Part shown: positions 1-8,870 of the stretch, in pieces | Layout: each line of letters opens with the position of its first letter | How positions within the stretch are numbered: position 1 is the first letter of the stretch | From: Bacteroidales bacterium | GTDB taxonomy: Bacteria; Bacteroidota; Bacteroidia; Bacteroidales; Marinilabiliaceae | Direction of reading: 5' to 3' | DNA length: 45,629 nucleotides | Assembly: GCA_024401355.1 (NCBI GenBank) | Contig: JAKSLF010000026.1 | Location: 1 to 45,629 of the forward strand | Notes under the pieces: model-generated | The model's input: only the letters and a program-made list of their open reading frames with translations | Databases searched by the model: none | What the model was told of the DNA's origin: nothing | Position numbers and translations under genes: made by a program

Positions 1-1369
1 CACCAAGACGGTTAGCGCCGTGGTCAGAGAAGTTACACTCACCGATTGCGAAGAGACCCTTAACTGAAGTCTGGAGTTCGTAGTCAACCCAGATACCACC
101 CATAGTATAGTGGATAGCAGGGAAGATCATCATTGGGTTGTAGTACTTAACACCGTTGATCTCCTTAGCGAACTGACCTGGGTTAACGTCTGTGATTTCC
201 TCATACATATCGAAGAGGTTGCCATAACGCTGGCGAACAACGTCGATACCGAGACGGTTGATAGCCTCAGAGAAGTCGAGGAATACGGCCTTACCTGTGT
301 TGTTTACACCGAAGCCCTTGTCGCAACGCTCCTTAGCAGCACGTGAAGCAACGTCACGTGGTACGAGGTTACCGAATGCTGGGTAACGACGCTCCAAGTA
401 GTAGTCGCGATCTTCCTCAGGAATATCCGAACCCTTCTTCTTGCCAGTCTGAAGTGCCTTAGCATCCTCTTCCTTCTTTGGAACCCAGATACGACCATCG
501 TTACGGAGTGACTCTGACATCAAAGTCAACTTCGACTGCTTGTCGCCATGAACTGGGATACAAGTTGGGTGAATCTGAACGTATGATGGGTTAGCGAAAT
601 AAGCGCCCTTGCGGTATGCAGCGATAGCAGCAGAAGCGTTACAGCCCATTGCGTTAGTTGAGAGGAAGTAAGTGTTACCATAGCCACCAGTAGCGATAAC
701 TACTGCGTGAGCTGCGAAACGCTCAAACTTACCAGTAACAAGGTTCTTAGCGATGATACCGCGAGCACGGCCGTCGATCATAACGATATCGTGCATCTCA
801 TAACGGTTGAAGCTCTTTACCTTGCCAGCCTTAATCTGACGGTTGAGTGAAGAGTATGCACCGAGGAGGAGCTGCTGACCAGTCTGACCCTTTGCATAGA
901 ATGTACGAGAAACCTGTGCACCACCGAATGAACGGTTAGCAAGAAGTCCGCCGTACTCACGAGCGAAAGGTACACCCTGAGCGACACACTGGTCGATGAT
1001 GTTGTTCGACACCTCAGCAAGACGATATACGTTAGCCTCACGTGCACGGTAGTCACCACCCTTTACTGTATCATAGAAGAGACGATATACAGAGTCGCCG
1101 TCGTTCTGATAGTTCTTTGCTGCATTGATACCACCCTGTGCAGCGATAGAGTGTGCACGACGTGGTGAATCCTGAATACAGAAGTTCAATACATTGAAGC
1201 CCATCTCACCAAGTGTTGATGCTGCAGAAGCACCAGCCAAACCTGTACCTACAACGATGATGTCGAGCTTACGCTTATTAGCAGGGTTGACAAGCTTCTG
1301 ATGAGCTTTGTAGTTGGTCCATTTTTCTGCGACTGGGCCTTCTGGAATTTTTGAATCTATAGTGCTCAT
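1..1369 (-). CDS. sdhA: Succinate dehydrogenase / fumarate reductase flavoprotein subunit (partial, C-terminus outside window)
   Basis: Flavoprotein subunit of the membrane-bound complex that interconverts succinate and fumarate; in fermenting Bacteroidales it usually runs as fumarate reductase. Read on the minus strand from the ATG at 1369, the frame stays open to the window edge, giving about 456 residues. Visible signatures are the N-terminal FAD-binding glycine motif ([13 protein letters not shown]), the flavin-attachment region [15 protein letters not shown] with its histidine, the substrate-site stretch HPTCIPVHG, and near the edge [12 protein letters not shown] followed by [19 protein letters not shown]. 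The cytochrome b gene lies 65 bases upstream and is transcribed first; the iron-sulfur subunit is expected beyond the left edge. The order cytochrome b, flavoprotein, iron-sulfur is usual in this phylum. The physiological direction of the reaction cannot be told from sequence. Only the far C-terminus is missing. Confidence 0.95.
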   Translation of the reverse strand, partial: MSTIDSKIPEGPVAEKWTNYKAHQKLVNPANKRKLDIIVVGTGLAGASAASTLGEMGFNVLNFCIQDSPRRAHSIAAQGGINAAKNYQNDGDSVYRLFYDTVKGGDYRAREANVYRLAEVSNNIIDQCVAQGVPFAREYGGLLANRSFGGAQVSRTFYAKGQTGQQLLLGAYSSLNRQIKAGKVKSFNRYEMHDIVMIDGRARGIIAKNLVTGKFERFAAHAVVIATGGYGNTYFLSTNAMGCNASAAIAAYRKGAYFANPSYVQIHPTCIPVHGDKQSKLTLMSESLRNDGRIWVPKKEEDAKALQTGKKKGSDIPEEDRDYYLERRYPAFGNLVPRDVASRAAKERCDKGFGVNNTGKAVFLDFSEAINRLGIDVVRQRYGNLFDMYEEITDVNPGQFAKEINGVKYYNPMMIFPAIHYTMGGIWVDYELQTSVKGLFAIGECNFSDHGANRLG

Positions 1370-1434
1370 AAAAATTCGTTTTCTTATTTTGATTGTTCTG
1401 TCAATTGTAATTTGTTATTGCAATTGATTGGCTA

Positions 1435-2118
1435 TTAACCGAAAATTGGGAATACTCCGAAGAAGAATCCGATAACGATTACAGCGAAAAGGCCACATAC
1501 GATTGTTGCATACCAGAATGATATGCACTCAAGGCGCTTAATCCATGCGTTGCCATTCCATCCAAGTGTCTGAAGGGCGCTCCAGAAACCATGTGTCAAG
1601 TGGAACCACAATGCTACGAACCATACGAGGTAAAGACCTGCATAGACAGGGTTCTGGAAGCATTCTGCAACCCAAGCAGCACCATCAGTAGCGCTGTGAG
1701 CGAGGCCCTCAACGTGAAGCAACTCTGCGCACATCATGTTGTACCAGAAGTTGAAGAGGTGGAGAGCGATGCCAAGGCATACGATAATACCAAGAACGAG
1801 CATGTTCTGTGAAGCCCACTCAACGTTCTTTGGCTTTGCAGTTACCTCATAACGGTCTGCGCCACGAGCTGCACGGTTCTTGAATGAAAGGATGAACGCA
1901 TACACTATGTGTACAACTACGCCCAATGCCAATACTGCTGTACCAGCAAGTGCATACCAGTTTGTGCCAAGGAAACCGCATACAGCATTGTAAGCGTCAC
2001 CTGAGAACACAGCGACCAGGTTCATCGACATGTGGAAGAGAAGGAAGAGTACGAGGAACAAACCTGAAATACTCATAATCAACTTTCTTCCGATTGATGA
2101 ATTTAATAATCCACTCAT
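1435..2118 (-). CDS. sdhC: Succinate dehydrogenase / fumarate reductase cytochrome b subunit
   Basis: A 227-residue integral membrane protein that anchors the flavoprotein and iron-sulfur subunits and passes electrons between them and menaquinone. Five hydrophobic helices are visible, at about residues 12-35, 57-80, 100-125, 150-175 and 200-225, as in the single-polypeptide di-haem b anchor of Bacteroidetes, Wolinella and Bacillus. Histidines suited to haem ligation lie in or near the helices (LLFHMSMNL, VVHIVYAF, IALHLFNFWYN, WFHLTHGFW). Length matches the family. It is the first gene of the operon, 65 bases before the flavoprotein gene, and has a good promoter upstream at 2199-2230. The first helix begins right after the short N-terminus MSGLLNSSIGRK, which supports the chosen ATG. 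Confidence 0.93.
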   Translation of the reverse strand: MSGLLNSSIGRKLIMSISGLFLVLFLLFHMSMNLVAVFSGDAYNAVCGFLGTNWYALAGTAVLALGVVVHIVYAFILSFKNRAARGADRYEVTAKPKNVEWASQNMLVLGIIVCLGIALHLFNFWYNMMCAELLHVEGLAHSATDGAAWVAECFQNPVYAGLYLVWFVALWFHLTHGFWSALQTLGWNGNAWIKRLECISFWYATIVCGLFAVIVIGFFFGVFPIFG

Positions 2119-2198
2119 AAAATTAATTGTTTTGTGTATTTATTGATTTTTGATTTTTTGTTCTTTGGCCATTAAAATACCATATAACATATTTTACT

Positions 2199-2230
2199 GC
2201 AAAAATACGTCACAAGTTTCCACTTACCAA
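2199..2230 (-). promoter_or_regulatory. Promoter of the succinate dehydrogenase/fumarate reductase operon
   Basis: On the minus strand TTG (plus 2228-2230) is followed after 20 bases by TATTTTTGC (plus 2199-2207), matching the Bacteroidetes -33/-7 consensus. Transcription would start near 2192, leaving a leader of about 70 bases before the cytochrome b ATG. The rest of the gene-free stretch 2119-2444 holds only this promoter and the terminator at 2311-2351. Confidence 0.65.
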
Positions 2231-2310
2231 CTGAATTAAAGAAAAAATTCTCTATTTAAAATTCTTCTAAATCATTTGCCCTTTCCGACGACCTTTTTGC
2301 CCTTCCGTCC

Positions 2311-2351
2311 ACAAACGAAAAGAACCATCACACTTCACAGCGGATGGTTCT
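2311..2351 (-). terminator. Rho-independent terminator after the DUF6266 gene
   Basis: On the minus strand AGAACCATC and GATGGTTCT form a 9-bp perfect stem around a 13-base loop, followed by TTTTCGTTTG. It lies about 95 bases past the stop of the minus-strand DUF6266 gene and separates it from the next operon. Confidence 0.6.
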
Positions 2352-2444
2352 CTTTCGAATATAAGCAATCTGTAAATGCATTCAAAATACCGTCACGGTT
2401 GATGCACACTCTTTAATTTATGATGAAAAGTTTTAAATCCATTC

Positions 2445-3062
2445 TTATTGCAACAAGAAATACTGGCTCGTCGAAGTCTCCTTCTCCTTGGCAGCAGCTG
2501 CCATAATCCAGCAATGGACCTTGCCACTCGGAATATTCATCTTCAGCTTGCCTGCCGACCTCTCGACCGGATCCGACACTCTCACATAAGTCTCGTCCTC
2601 CGAATAGATCACAAGTCTCACCTCGTCAGTACCGTCAGCAGGAGGAATATTTCCCTTTGGCGCCCATGTTACCAGAGCCGACTCCTTGCCGTCTCTCTTC
2701 ACCTCTGCTGCTGCAAGGTTCGGACGTCTTCCTTTGCTCACAATCACCTTCGAGAAGTCAATTGCACATTCAGGAGCATCGCCAACGACATTCAGCTTCC
2801 ACAACTCCGAAAATGCCACACAATGCACCATCTTCTCATCCAGCTGCGACCTGAAGCCGATGTTAAACGCAGGCACAAACGCCGGAATCATCCTTCTCAA
2901 AGCTCCGAAGCGCATTCTTGCCGACTTCTGGCCTTCTGAAGGTTCCGCCTGGCTTTTCTGTGGCAACGCCCTAATCACCGGCTGACCCTTTCTGATGTAG
3001 CCAACCACCGTTCCGACCTTGCCGCTGAAACCGCCTAATATGCCCATGTTCAACTTTGCCAT
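2445..3062 (-). CDS. DUF6266 family protein
   Basis: A 205-residue protein with no secretion signal. The N-terminus (GILGGFSGKVGTVVGYIRKG followed by QPVIRALP) is the hallmark of DUF6266, a Bacteroidetes family of unknown function that often occurs in many copies per genome. The middle has NIGFRSQLDEKMV and the C-terminal part looks like a beta-rich domain (about residues 110-200, with VTWAPKGNIPPADGTDEVRLVIY). It has its own -7 element and terminator, so it is a single-gene unit. The function is not known and none is proposed. The family assignment rests on recall of the N-terminal signature. Confidence 0.8.
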   Translation of the reverse strand: MAKLNMGILGGFSGKVGTVVGYIRKGQPVIRALPQKSQAEPSEGQKSARMRFGALRRMIPAFVPAFNIGFRSQLDEKMVHCVAFSELWKLNVVGDAPECAIDFSKVIVSKGRRPNLAAAEVKRDGKESALVTWAPKGNIPPADGTDEVRLVIYSEDETYVRVSDPVERSAGKLKMNIPSGKVHCWIMAAAAKEKETSTSQYFLLQ

Positions 3063-3086
3063 TTTTCCTTATCTCTTATTACATTA

Positions 3087-3094
3087 CAAAGATA
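3087..3094 (-). promoter_or_regulatory. Putative -7 element for the DUF6266 gene
   Basis: On the minus strand TATCTTTG fits TAnnTTTG and ends 25 bases before the ATG at 3062. No convincing -33 TTG is seen. The remaining gene-free stretch 3095-3341 is AT-rich and I see nothing else in it. Confidence 0.4.
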
Positions 3095-3341
3095 CAATTA
3101 ATACTTCAAATAACCAAATATAACGCAAAGAATATCAGTATAAAGTAAAATAAATTACATATCCAAATATTAACCGTTAAAACATAGCAACAATAACCAC
3201 ATTTTTCGACTCCATTACATCCATTTTATCGAACCTTCGCCCTTACCTTACCATAGGGATACCGTACCCATACCATACAATTGACCATCTTCCATAATCA
3301 ATTTACTAATCACCAAAAGTCAAATTTTTTTTCGTTTACTA

Positions 3342-3373
3342 TTGCAAAACAAAAATATCCTTCCTAACTTTGC
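3342..3373 (+). promoter_or_regulatory. Promoter of tRNA-Leu
   Basis: TTG at 3342-3344, a 20-base spacer, then TAACTTTGC at 3365-3373. The predicted start falls about 15 bases before the mature tRNA 5' end at 3396. Confidence 0.75.
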
Positions 3374-3395
3374 ACCGCAAAAACGCAAGCCACAT

Positions 3396-3477
3396 GCCCG
3401 GATGGCGGAATTGGTAGACGCGTTGGTCTCAAACACCAATGCTGCAAGGCGTGCCGGTTCGATCCCGGCTCCGGGTA
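3396..3477 (+). tRNA. tRNA-Leu (anticodon CAA)
   Basis: An 82-base type II tRNA. The acceptor arms GCCCGGA and TCCGGGT pair (one G-U at the end) with discriminator A. The anticodon stem TTGGT/ACCAA carries loop CTCAAAC, so the anticodon is CAA, reading UUG. The TTCGATC T-loop is closed by GCCGG/CCGGC, and a variable arm is present as expected for leucine. No CCA is encoded. Confidence 0.97.
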
Positions 3478-3486
3478 CTCTAAAGC

Positions 3487-3514
3487 AGGAGAACTTTACG
3501 GTTCTCCTCTTTTC
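3487..3514 (+). terminator. Terminator after tRNA-Leu
   Basis: AGGAGAAC and GTTCTCCT form an 8-bp stem with a 6-base loop, followed by CTTTTCGTTTTT. It lies 10 bases past the tRNA and isolates it from the outer-membrane gene downstream. Confidence 0.85.
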
Positions 3515-3561
3515 GTTTTTGCTCATCCCGTTCTTCGGTTCGTCAACTAATTCTATTCACT

Positions 3562-4308
3562 ATGTTCAAATATATAATCCTCTGTTCGCTCATGATAGTC
3601 TCGCTTGTTGCTTCTGCCAAAGGCAACTCTCGAGTGCGTACATCACCACTCTCAGGCGGACAAATATATGCCGGAGCACGACTTGGAGTTGGCGTCCCTC
3701 TATCTCTTGGACGTTCATCCGACGACATCTCATTCAAGGATGTGTCATCCGTAGGTTTCGCAGCCAAAGGCGACGTCTTCTGGCTGGTCAATTCAGTCGT
3801 GGGCGTCGGAGGTGAACTCGGATTTAACTCTTTCCCATATAAAGAACAATTCTGGGCGTCGCTCAACCGACGTGGCTCTTTCAACGCCTCATACCGCGAC
3901 ATGAGTGCCGGACTTACCGGACGACTCTTCTTCGGCACATACGACGTCAAGCCTTTCTTCGGAATAGCCGCAAACGCACATTATCTTCGCAACTCTCTCG
4001 ACTTCAAGTCGTCATACGTAGGCACCTCGCAAGACGAGTCGGTCTCTTACACATCCAATCAGATAAAACCAGGATTTGCACTCGAGGCAGGCATCTTCTA
4101 CCACATAGGTTCTGTTACTCAGCTCTCCGTCGGTATGCGACTTAACGTCTTGCCTTTTCTCGACGAGGACAAAATGACAACAGTCGACCCATACTCGTAT
4201 GTCGAACAGACCATTGTAGTCAATCCACATGGTAACCAGAATAATTTCGAAGTGGTCGTCGGACTACATTTCCTCACCACTTCATCCAAAAATCGCGTCA
4301 AGCATTGA
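3562..4308 (+). CDS. Outer-membrane beta-barrel protein (porin-like)
   Basis: A 248-residue exported protein. The signal peptide MFKYIILCSLMIVSLVASA is followed by alternating polar/hydrophobic strands with glycine and aromatic residues (YAGARLGVGVPLSLG, DVFWLVNSVVGVGGELGF, SAGLTGRLFFG, KPFFGIAANAHYL, PGFALEAGIFYHIG, LSVGMRLNVLPFL). The protein ends close to a last strand, FEVVVGLHFLT, consistent with an eight-strand barrel of the OmpA/OmpW-like type. No plug domain or periplasmic peptidoglycan-binding domain is present. It precedes the GH3-like gene by 61 bases on the same strand, with no clear terminator between them. No specific substrate can be inferred. Confidence 0.75.
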   Translation: MFKYIILCSLMIVSLVASAKGNSRVRTSPLSGGQIYAGARLGVGVPLSLGRSSDDISFKDVSSVGFAAKGDVFWLVNSVVGVGGELGFNSFPYKEQFWASLNRRGSFNASYRDMSAGLTGRLFFGTYDVKPFFGIAANAHYLRNSLDFKSSYVGTSQDESVSYTSNQIKPGFALEAGIFYHIGSVTQLSVGMRLNVLPFLDEDKMTTVDPYSYVEQTIVVNPHGNQNNFEVVVGLHFLTTSSKNRVKH

Positions 4309-4369
4309 TACTTCTGTTTTTTTTATTATTTTTGGTGCTTGGATTAATATCAGGTAGCATTTCGAAATA

Positions 4370-5872
4370 ATGTCGTTTCTTAATTCTATAGTAAAACTAT
4401 ATGGATCGCAACGTATGTCGCAGATTGCCGACTTTACTGTGCGACCTGTCGACATACAGCATGAGCAGTTCGACCATCTCGTCTCGAAGGCGGCAACAAC
4501 AGCCTTTGGTCGTGAATACGACTTCGCGTCCATCAGGTCATACGACGACTTTGCATCTCGCGTTCCTGTACGCGACTATGTTGCTTTCAGTTCCTACGTC
4601 GACCGAATGAAACAAGGCGAAGCCAACGTATGCTGGCCAGGCAAAGTCCGCTGGTTTGCCAAGTCGTCAGGAACAACCGACGCCAAAAGCAAATTCATAC
4701 CTGTAACCGACGACTCGCTCCAGAAGTGCCACTACCGTGGTGCCAAAGATACTGTCATCGCCTACGTCAATTCTCATCCCGATTCACGCATGGTTTATGG
4801 CAAATGCCTAACTCTCGGCGGAAGCAAGGAAATAAGCAAAATCAATAGCGGCATACAGACGGGCGACCTCTCGGCCATCCTTATTGGCAACGCCCCATTA
4901 TGGTCCAACTGGGCAAAGACTCCATCACGCGACATCGCCCTGCTTGCCAAGTGGGAAGAGAAACTCGTCAAGATAACAGATGTTGTAGTCAAGCAGAATG
5001 TGACATCTCTAGCCGGCGTGCCAAGCTGGTTCCTCATTCTCCTCAAGCACATCCTTGAAGTTACAGGCAAAAATAATCTTCACGAAATTTGGCCTAACCT
5101 CGAACTCTTCCTCCATGGAGGCATCAACTTCACGCCATACCGCGATCAATACAAGGCGCTATGTCCGAAAGGCATCAACTTCATGGAAAACTATAATGCC
5201 AGCGAAGGATTCTTCTGCATTCAGGTAGACGAAAACCACGACATGCAGCTCATGCTCGACTATGGCATCTTCTATGAGTTTATTCCGCTCAGCGAACTCG
5301 ACAACCCGTTCCCAAAGGCACGTACCGTTGATAATGTTGAAACAGGTGTCGACTATGCCATGGCCATCACAACCAATGGTGGACTTTGGCGTTATCTCAT
5401 AGGCGATACAGTACGATTCACGAGTCTCCGACCTCACAGGCTCATCATCTCTGGACGTACCAAACATTATATAAATGCATTTGGCGAAGAACTTATGATT
5501 GCCAACGCCGAACATGGACTCAACTCTGCATGTCAGGCAACAGGAGCAGTCATTAAGGAATATACAGCCGCACCTGTCTATATGGACATTTCATCTCAGG
5601 GATGTCATGAGTGGCTCATCGAGTTCGAGCGCGAGCCCGATTCTTTTGAGACATTCACCTCTGTTCTTGATAACGCGCTTCGCGAAGTCAATTCTGACTA
5701 TGATGCCAAGCGTTATAAAAATATCACACTCGCCGGTCCACGTGTCACCTTGGCACGCAACGGTCTTTTCTTCGACTGGATGAAGGAACAAGGCAAACTC
5801 GGAGGACAAAACAAAGTACCTCGCCTCTCCAACAACCGTCAGTATATAGACTCTCTTCTTAAACTAAACTGA
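4370..5872 (+). CDS. GH3 auxin-responsive-like acyl-adenylate-forming protein
   Basis: A 500-residue protein of the GH3 superfamily (here GH3 means the plant auxin-responsive family, not a glycosidase). In plants these adenylate a carboxylic acid and join it to an amino acid; Bacteroidetes homologues are common but have no settled function. The ATP/AMP-binding motif FAKSSGTTDAKSKFIPVT is at residues 96-112. Further conserved parts are the strand-rich centre (ELFLHGGINFTPYRDQY, ENYNASEGFF at about 265-285), the TTNGGLWRYLIGDTVRF motif with its acid and Arg near 350, and IISGRTKHYINAFGEELM near 365-380. It is the first of four closely spaced genes, with the kinase 7 bases downstream. Substrate is unknown. 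Confidence 0.88.
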   Translation: MSFLNSIVKLYGSQRMSQIADFTVRPVDIQHEQFDHLVSKAATTAFGREYDFASIRSYDDFASRVPVRDYVAFSSYVDRMKQGEANVCWPGKVRWFAKSSGTTDAKSKFIPVTDDSLQKCHYRGAKDTVIAYVNSHPDSRMVYGKCLTLGGSKEISKINSGIQTGDLSAILIGNAPLWSNWAKTPSRDIALLAKWEEKLVKITDVVVKQNVTSLAGVPSWFLILLKHILEVTGKNNLHEIWPNLELFLHGGINFTPYRDQYKALCPKGINFMENYNASEGFFCIQVDENHDMQLMLDYGIFYEFIPLSELDNPFPKARTVDNVETGVDYAMAITTNGGLWRYLIGDTVRFTSLRPHRLIISGRTKHYINAFGEELMIANAEHGLNSACQATGAVIKEYTAAPVYMDISSQGCHEWLIEFEREPDSFETFTSVLDNALREVNSDYDAKRYKNITLAGPRVTLARNGLFFDWMKEQGKLGGQNKVPRLSNNRQYIDSLLKLN

Positions 5873-5879
5873 TTCTATT

Positions 5880-6527
5880 ATGTATATCGGCATCGCAGGA
5901 AATATTGGTTGCGGTAAGACAACACTTACGCAGATATTGACTTCTACATTTGGATGGAAGCCTCATTATGAAATGGCAGACGACAATCCGTATCTTGTCG
6001 ATTTCTATGCCGATATGCAACGTTGGTCGTTCAACCTTCAGGTCTACTTCCTTACCCAGCGTTTCAAGACCATCCAACGCATACGTTGGTCGCCCGATAC
6101 TATTGTGCAGGACCGTACCATATATGAAGATGCCTATATCTTTGCCGAGAATCTCTATGCCATGAAGCTCATGAACTTCCGTGACTATTCGGCATATATG
6201 GATCTCTTCAAGATTATGAACTCTTTCCTCACTCCGCCCGATCTCCTGATCTATTTGCGTGCCTCTGTTCCGACCCTCATGCGTCAGATTGCAGCTCGCA
6301 ACCGATCATACGAGATTGGCATAAGTCCGCAATATCTCCAGCAGCTCAACGAGCGTTATGAGGCTTGGGTCGAGAACTACCAGGGAGAGCTCCTTATCGT
6401 TAATGTAGACGATATCGACTTTGCCAATAGCGATGCCGACAAGAAGAAGATTATCGATATAGTCGACCGTACTATCAAGAACGACATCAACAAACATCAG
6501 ATTGTCGACAGGCATGTCTTCCCATAA
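5880..6527 (+). CDS. Deoxynucleoside kinase
   Basis: A 215-residue cytoplasmic kinase that phosphorylates deoxynucleosides (probably dA/dG type in bacteria) to monophosphates for nucleotide salvage. The P-loop GNIGCGKT lies at residues 7-14, immediately at the N-terminus, which fixes the start. The family DRT motif appears as VQDRTIYEDA (Asp-Arg-Thr at 78-80). A lysine/arginine-rich lid region follows PPDLLIYLRASVPTLMRQIAARNRSYE, and the C-terminal half has YLQQLNERYEAWV. Length fits the dCK/dGK family. It starts 7 bases after the GH3-like gene and is probably co-transcribed. The precise base specificity cannot be read from sequence. Confidence 0.9.
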   Translation: MYIGIAGNIGCGKTTLTQILTSTFGWKPHYEMADDNPYLVDFYADMQRWSFNLQVYFLTQRFKTIQRIRWSPDTIVQDRTIYEDAYIFAENLYAMKLMNFRDYSAYMDLFKIMNSFLTPPDLLIYLRASVPTLMRQIAARNRSYEIGISPQYLQQLNERYEAWVENYQGELLIVNVDDIDFANSDADKKKIIDIVDRTIKNDINKHQIVDRHVFP

Positions 6528-6554
6528 CATCAAATTCATTAATAATAGACAATA

Positions 6555-7394
6555 ATGCACGATTCAAAAATATTACTTGCCGTTGTAGTTGTGGCGGTTC
6601 TGGCTCTTATCGGACGCATTTTAATCAACAAGAACAAGGACAACGATACGGTCAACATCCCCAAGCTATTGTCAATAGCCCTTGCTGTAGTATGTTTTGT
6701 TACAGGCTTCATGCTTTTCAATCCTCAGCGTTTCATGATGTGGTATGAAGGCGAAGCATCTCTCAGCGATGCCCAGAATGGATGTATCGCCGGACGCAAG
6801 GCAGCCAGAGACATCAACCGTTTTGCCGGACCATCTGACGATACTGGCGACCTCTACTATGCACTTCAGGTGAAGTCGCTTGTCCCAACTGGTTACTTCC
6901 GCATCAAGAAAACATACATGTCGAATGCCGATGTCGAACGCAAAGTTGAAGAGACGGAAAGCAACAAGGAGATAATCCGACACACGACAAATGTTTTCCC
7001 TATTACTCGCAACCCAGGTGACAAAGCCGATTTATATATTCCTCTATATTTGGCAAAGCTTGCCAACAAGGGAGCCGCGCTTGTTGCTATTGACGAATCA
7101 GACGTTCCTTCTGGTATTGTTGATTCGGACAATTCATCAACAGATGTTGTCGAGTTGCCTATTGCCATGATGCGTCTGACCGACGACCGTCTTCACGATA
7201 TAGCTCTCAAGACAGATTCGACAGCCATGTCGGACATCTATTTTGTTGCTTTTGATGAGGACCGTTATGCTCACAACGAAATGAATTATTATTTGCACAA
7301 GGGCATAGCCGGACTTATAGGTGCCATAATTGTGGCACTCATATATCTCGTCTTCGCGAGGTTTAACCGTAAAGGAAAAAAGATTGAAAAGTAG
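6555..7394 (+). CDS. Hypothetical membrane protein
   Basis: A 279-residue protein I do not recognise. It has two hydrophobic segments near the N-terminus (about residues 5-23 and 36-55), a soluble stretch of about 190 residues and a C-terminal hydrophobic helix (about 246-268) followed by a basic tail FNRKGKKIEK. The middle contains regularly spaced acidic and aliphatic patches (FRIKKTYMSNADVERKVEE, DKADLYIPLYLAKLANKGAA) but no catalytic motif that I know. It lies 27 bases after the kinase and 6 bases before the SGNH hydrolase. The tight spacing suggests a shared transcript and perhaps a role in the cell envelope with the hydrolase. The overall layout is an inner-membrane protein with a large periplasmic domain. 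Confidence 0.7.
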   Translation: MHDSKILLAVVVVAVLALIGRILINKNKDNDTVNIPKLLSIALAVVCFVTGFMLFNPQRFMMWYEGEASLSDAQNGCIAGRKAARDINRFAGPSDDTGDLYYALQVKSLVPTGYFRIKKTYMSNADVERKVEETESNKEIIRHTTNVFPITRNPGDKADLYIPLYLAKLANKGAALVAIDESDVPSGIVDSDNSSTDVVELPIAMMRLTDDRLHDIALKTDSTAMSDIYFVAFDEDRYAHNEMNYYLHKGIAGLIGAIIVALIYLVFARFNRKGKKIEK

Positions 7395-7400
7395 ATACCG

Positions 7401-8870
7401 ATGAAGTTATACCGTTCGATAATATTCATATTTTCTGTTCTGGCTTTGCTGGCAGTAATAAGCTTTTTCTTTCCGCAGCCATCGCTGAAGGTATGTGGTG
7501 TCGAACTTCATTTTCCTTCACCTGGAAAGATTTTCAATCCGTCAGAAGCCGATACGGCAAGAGCTGCTACGGCCGACGACATGATACTTGCCGCTGAAAA
7601 TGAATTGGCATTAAATGTCGACTCAGCTTCAATAGCCCGTTCGGATTCTATGGCATTCTACCAGAGGTTCTTTTCCGAAAGTCCTGTTCGCATCTGTTGT
7701 CCTGACAACGACCCGACATACCTATTTCCACTTTTCGACGCCTTGGATAGTGCCCGTTTGCGACCTATACATATCATGCATTATGGCGATTCGCAAATCG
7801 AAGGAGATCGCATCACGGGTTATCTACGTTCTGAACTTCAAAAACGTTTTGGTGGTTCTGGTCCCGGACTTATTCCGCTCAGACAGCCTATACCGGCCAT
7901 GTCTGTGCAGCAGTCGGTTTCGGATAGCGTGGCCATGTATTATGCTGGTGGCATGATTGGACCTCGAGCCGGGCACAAGCGTTATGGTGCTATGGCGCAG
8001 ATGGCTCAGCTCAGCAGGTCGGATACTTTGCTATGCAGCATCAAGAGCCGGAGTGGCCGTAATTTGCAGAGTGTTACAGTCTATGCTGGTAATATTGATT
8101 CGTTGCTTGCCTTCTCGGTAAATGGAGTGTATTACGACTTCAAGCCATCGGTTGGCACGTGCAAGGCTACGCTCGACCTGCCTAAACCAGTATCGTCGCT
8201 CTCTATGTCGTTTACTGGAAGAGGTGATGTCTATGGCATAAATATCGAAGGTGAGAAGGGAGTTGCCGTCACCAACATACCGTTGCGAGGTTCGGACGGA
8301 ACATTCTTCAGCCGTATCGATCCTGATGCCATGAAGTATATGCTCAACGATATAGACACACGTCTTATTATACTTGAGTTTGGTGGTAATGCCTTGCCAT
8401 CCATCAAGGACTCAGCTGCGGTCAATCGCTGGTGTAACTATTTCAAGGCTCAGATAGGTTATGTATGTCGCATGGTGCCTAAGGCAAAAGTGATGGTAAT
8501 AGGTCCTGCAGATATGTCGGTAAAAGTCGATGGCGAGTTCAAGACCCATCACCTGTTGCCATATCTAGTTGAGCAGATGAAGAAATCGGTAACGGAAAGC
8601 GGAGCTGCATTCTGGGATATGTTTTCGGTTATGGGTGGTAATGAATCGATGATGGCGTGGGTCAATCATAGACCGGCTTGGGCTGCGCCTGACTATATAC
8701 ATTTTACAAAGCGTGGTTCTGAGCGAATCTCACAGGTGCTTGTCGAGTCGCTCATGGTCTACTATTCCTACCGTTCTTTCTTGTCGTCGGCCGATGAGGC
8801 TGATGGTGAATCTGCTGATGTTAGTTCATCTGAGTGTTCTGCAAGCGGCACAGATGACAGTAGTATGTGA
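7401..8870 (+). CDS. SGNH/GDSL-family hydrolase, exported
   Basis: A 489-residue protein with an N-terminal signal anchor (LYRSIIFIFSVLALLAVISFFF). The SGNH catalytic serine is in HYGDSQIEGDR (Ser131), followed by GGSGPGLIPL. The oxyanion block is LEFGGNALPS and the C-terminal Asp/His pair is in PDYIHFTKRG (Asp431, His434). Such proteins are carbohydrate esterases or acetyltransferase partners; family members here often work on O-acetylated surface glycans. It is similar in layout to the SGNH protein at 41584-42975. The C-terminus is a low-complexity Ser/Asp/Glu tail (ADEADGESADVSSSECS). The final 50 bases overlap the tail of the convergent glycosyltransferase gene. The substrate is not determined. 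Confidence 0.82.
   Translation: MKLYRSIIFIFSVLALLAVISFFFPQPSLKVCGVELHFPSPGKIFNPSEADTARAATADDMILAAENELALNVDSASIARSDSMAFYQRFFSESPVRICCPDNDPTYLFPLFDALDSARLRPIHIMHYGDSQIEGDRITGYLRSELQKRFGGSGPGLIPLRQPIPAMSVQQSVSDSVAMYYAGGMIGPRAGHKRYGAMAQMAQLSRSDTLLCSIKSRSGRNLQSVTVYAGNIDSLLAFSVNGVYYDFKPSVGTCKATLDLPKPVSSLSMSFTGRGDVYGINIEGEKGVAVTNIPLRGSDGTFFSRIDPDAMKYMLNDIDTRLIILEFGGNALPSIKDSAAVNRWCNYFKAQIGYVCRMVPKAKVMVIGPADMSVKVDGEFKTHHLLPYLVEQMKKSVTESGAAFWDMFSVMGGNESMMAWVNHRPAWAAPDYIHFTKRGSERISQVLVESLMVYYSYRSFLSSADEADGESADVSSSECSASGTDDSSM

Noticed and set aside
1-1369. Many short frames on either strand across the flavoprotein region.
   Set aside because: They are shadows of the long flavoprotein frame, which reads through the left edge.
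4370-5872. GH3-like protein as a glycoside hydrolase of family 3.
   Set aside because: The SSGTTDAKSK adenylation motif and the length fit the auxin-responsive GH3 superfamily and not a glycosidase.
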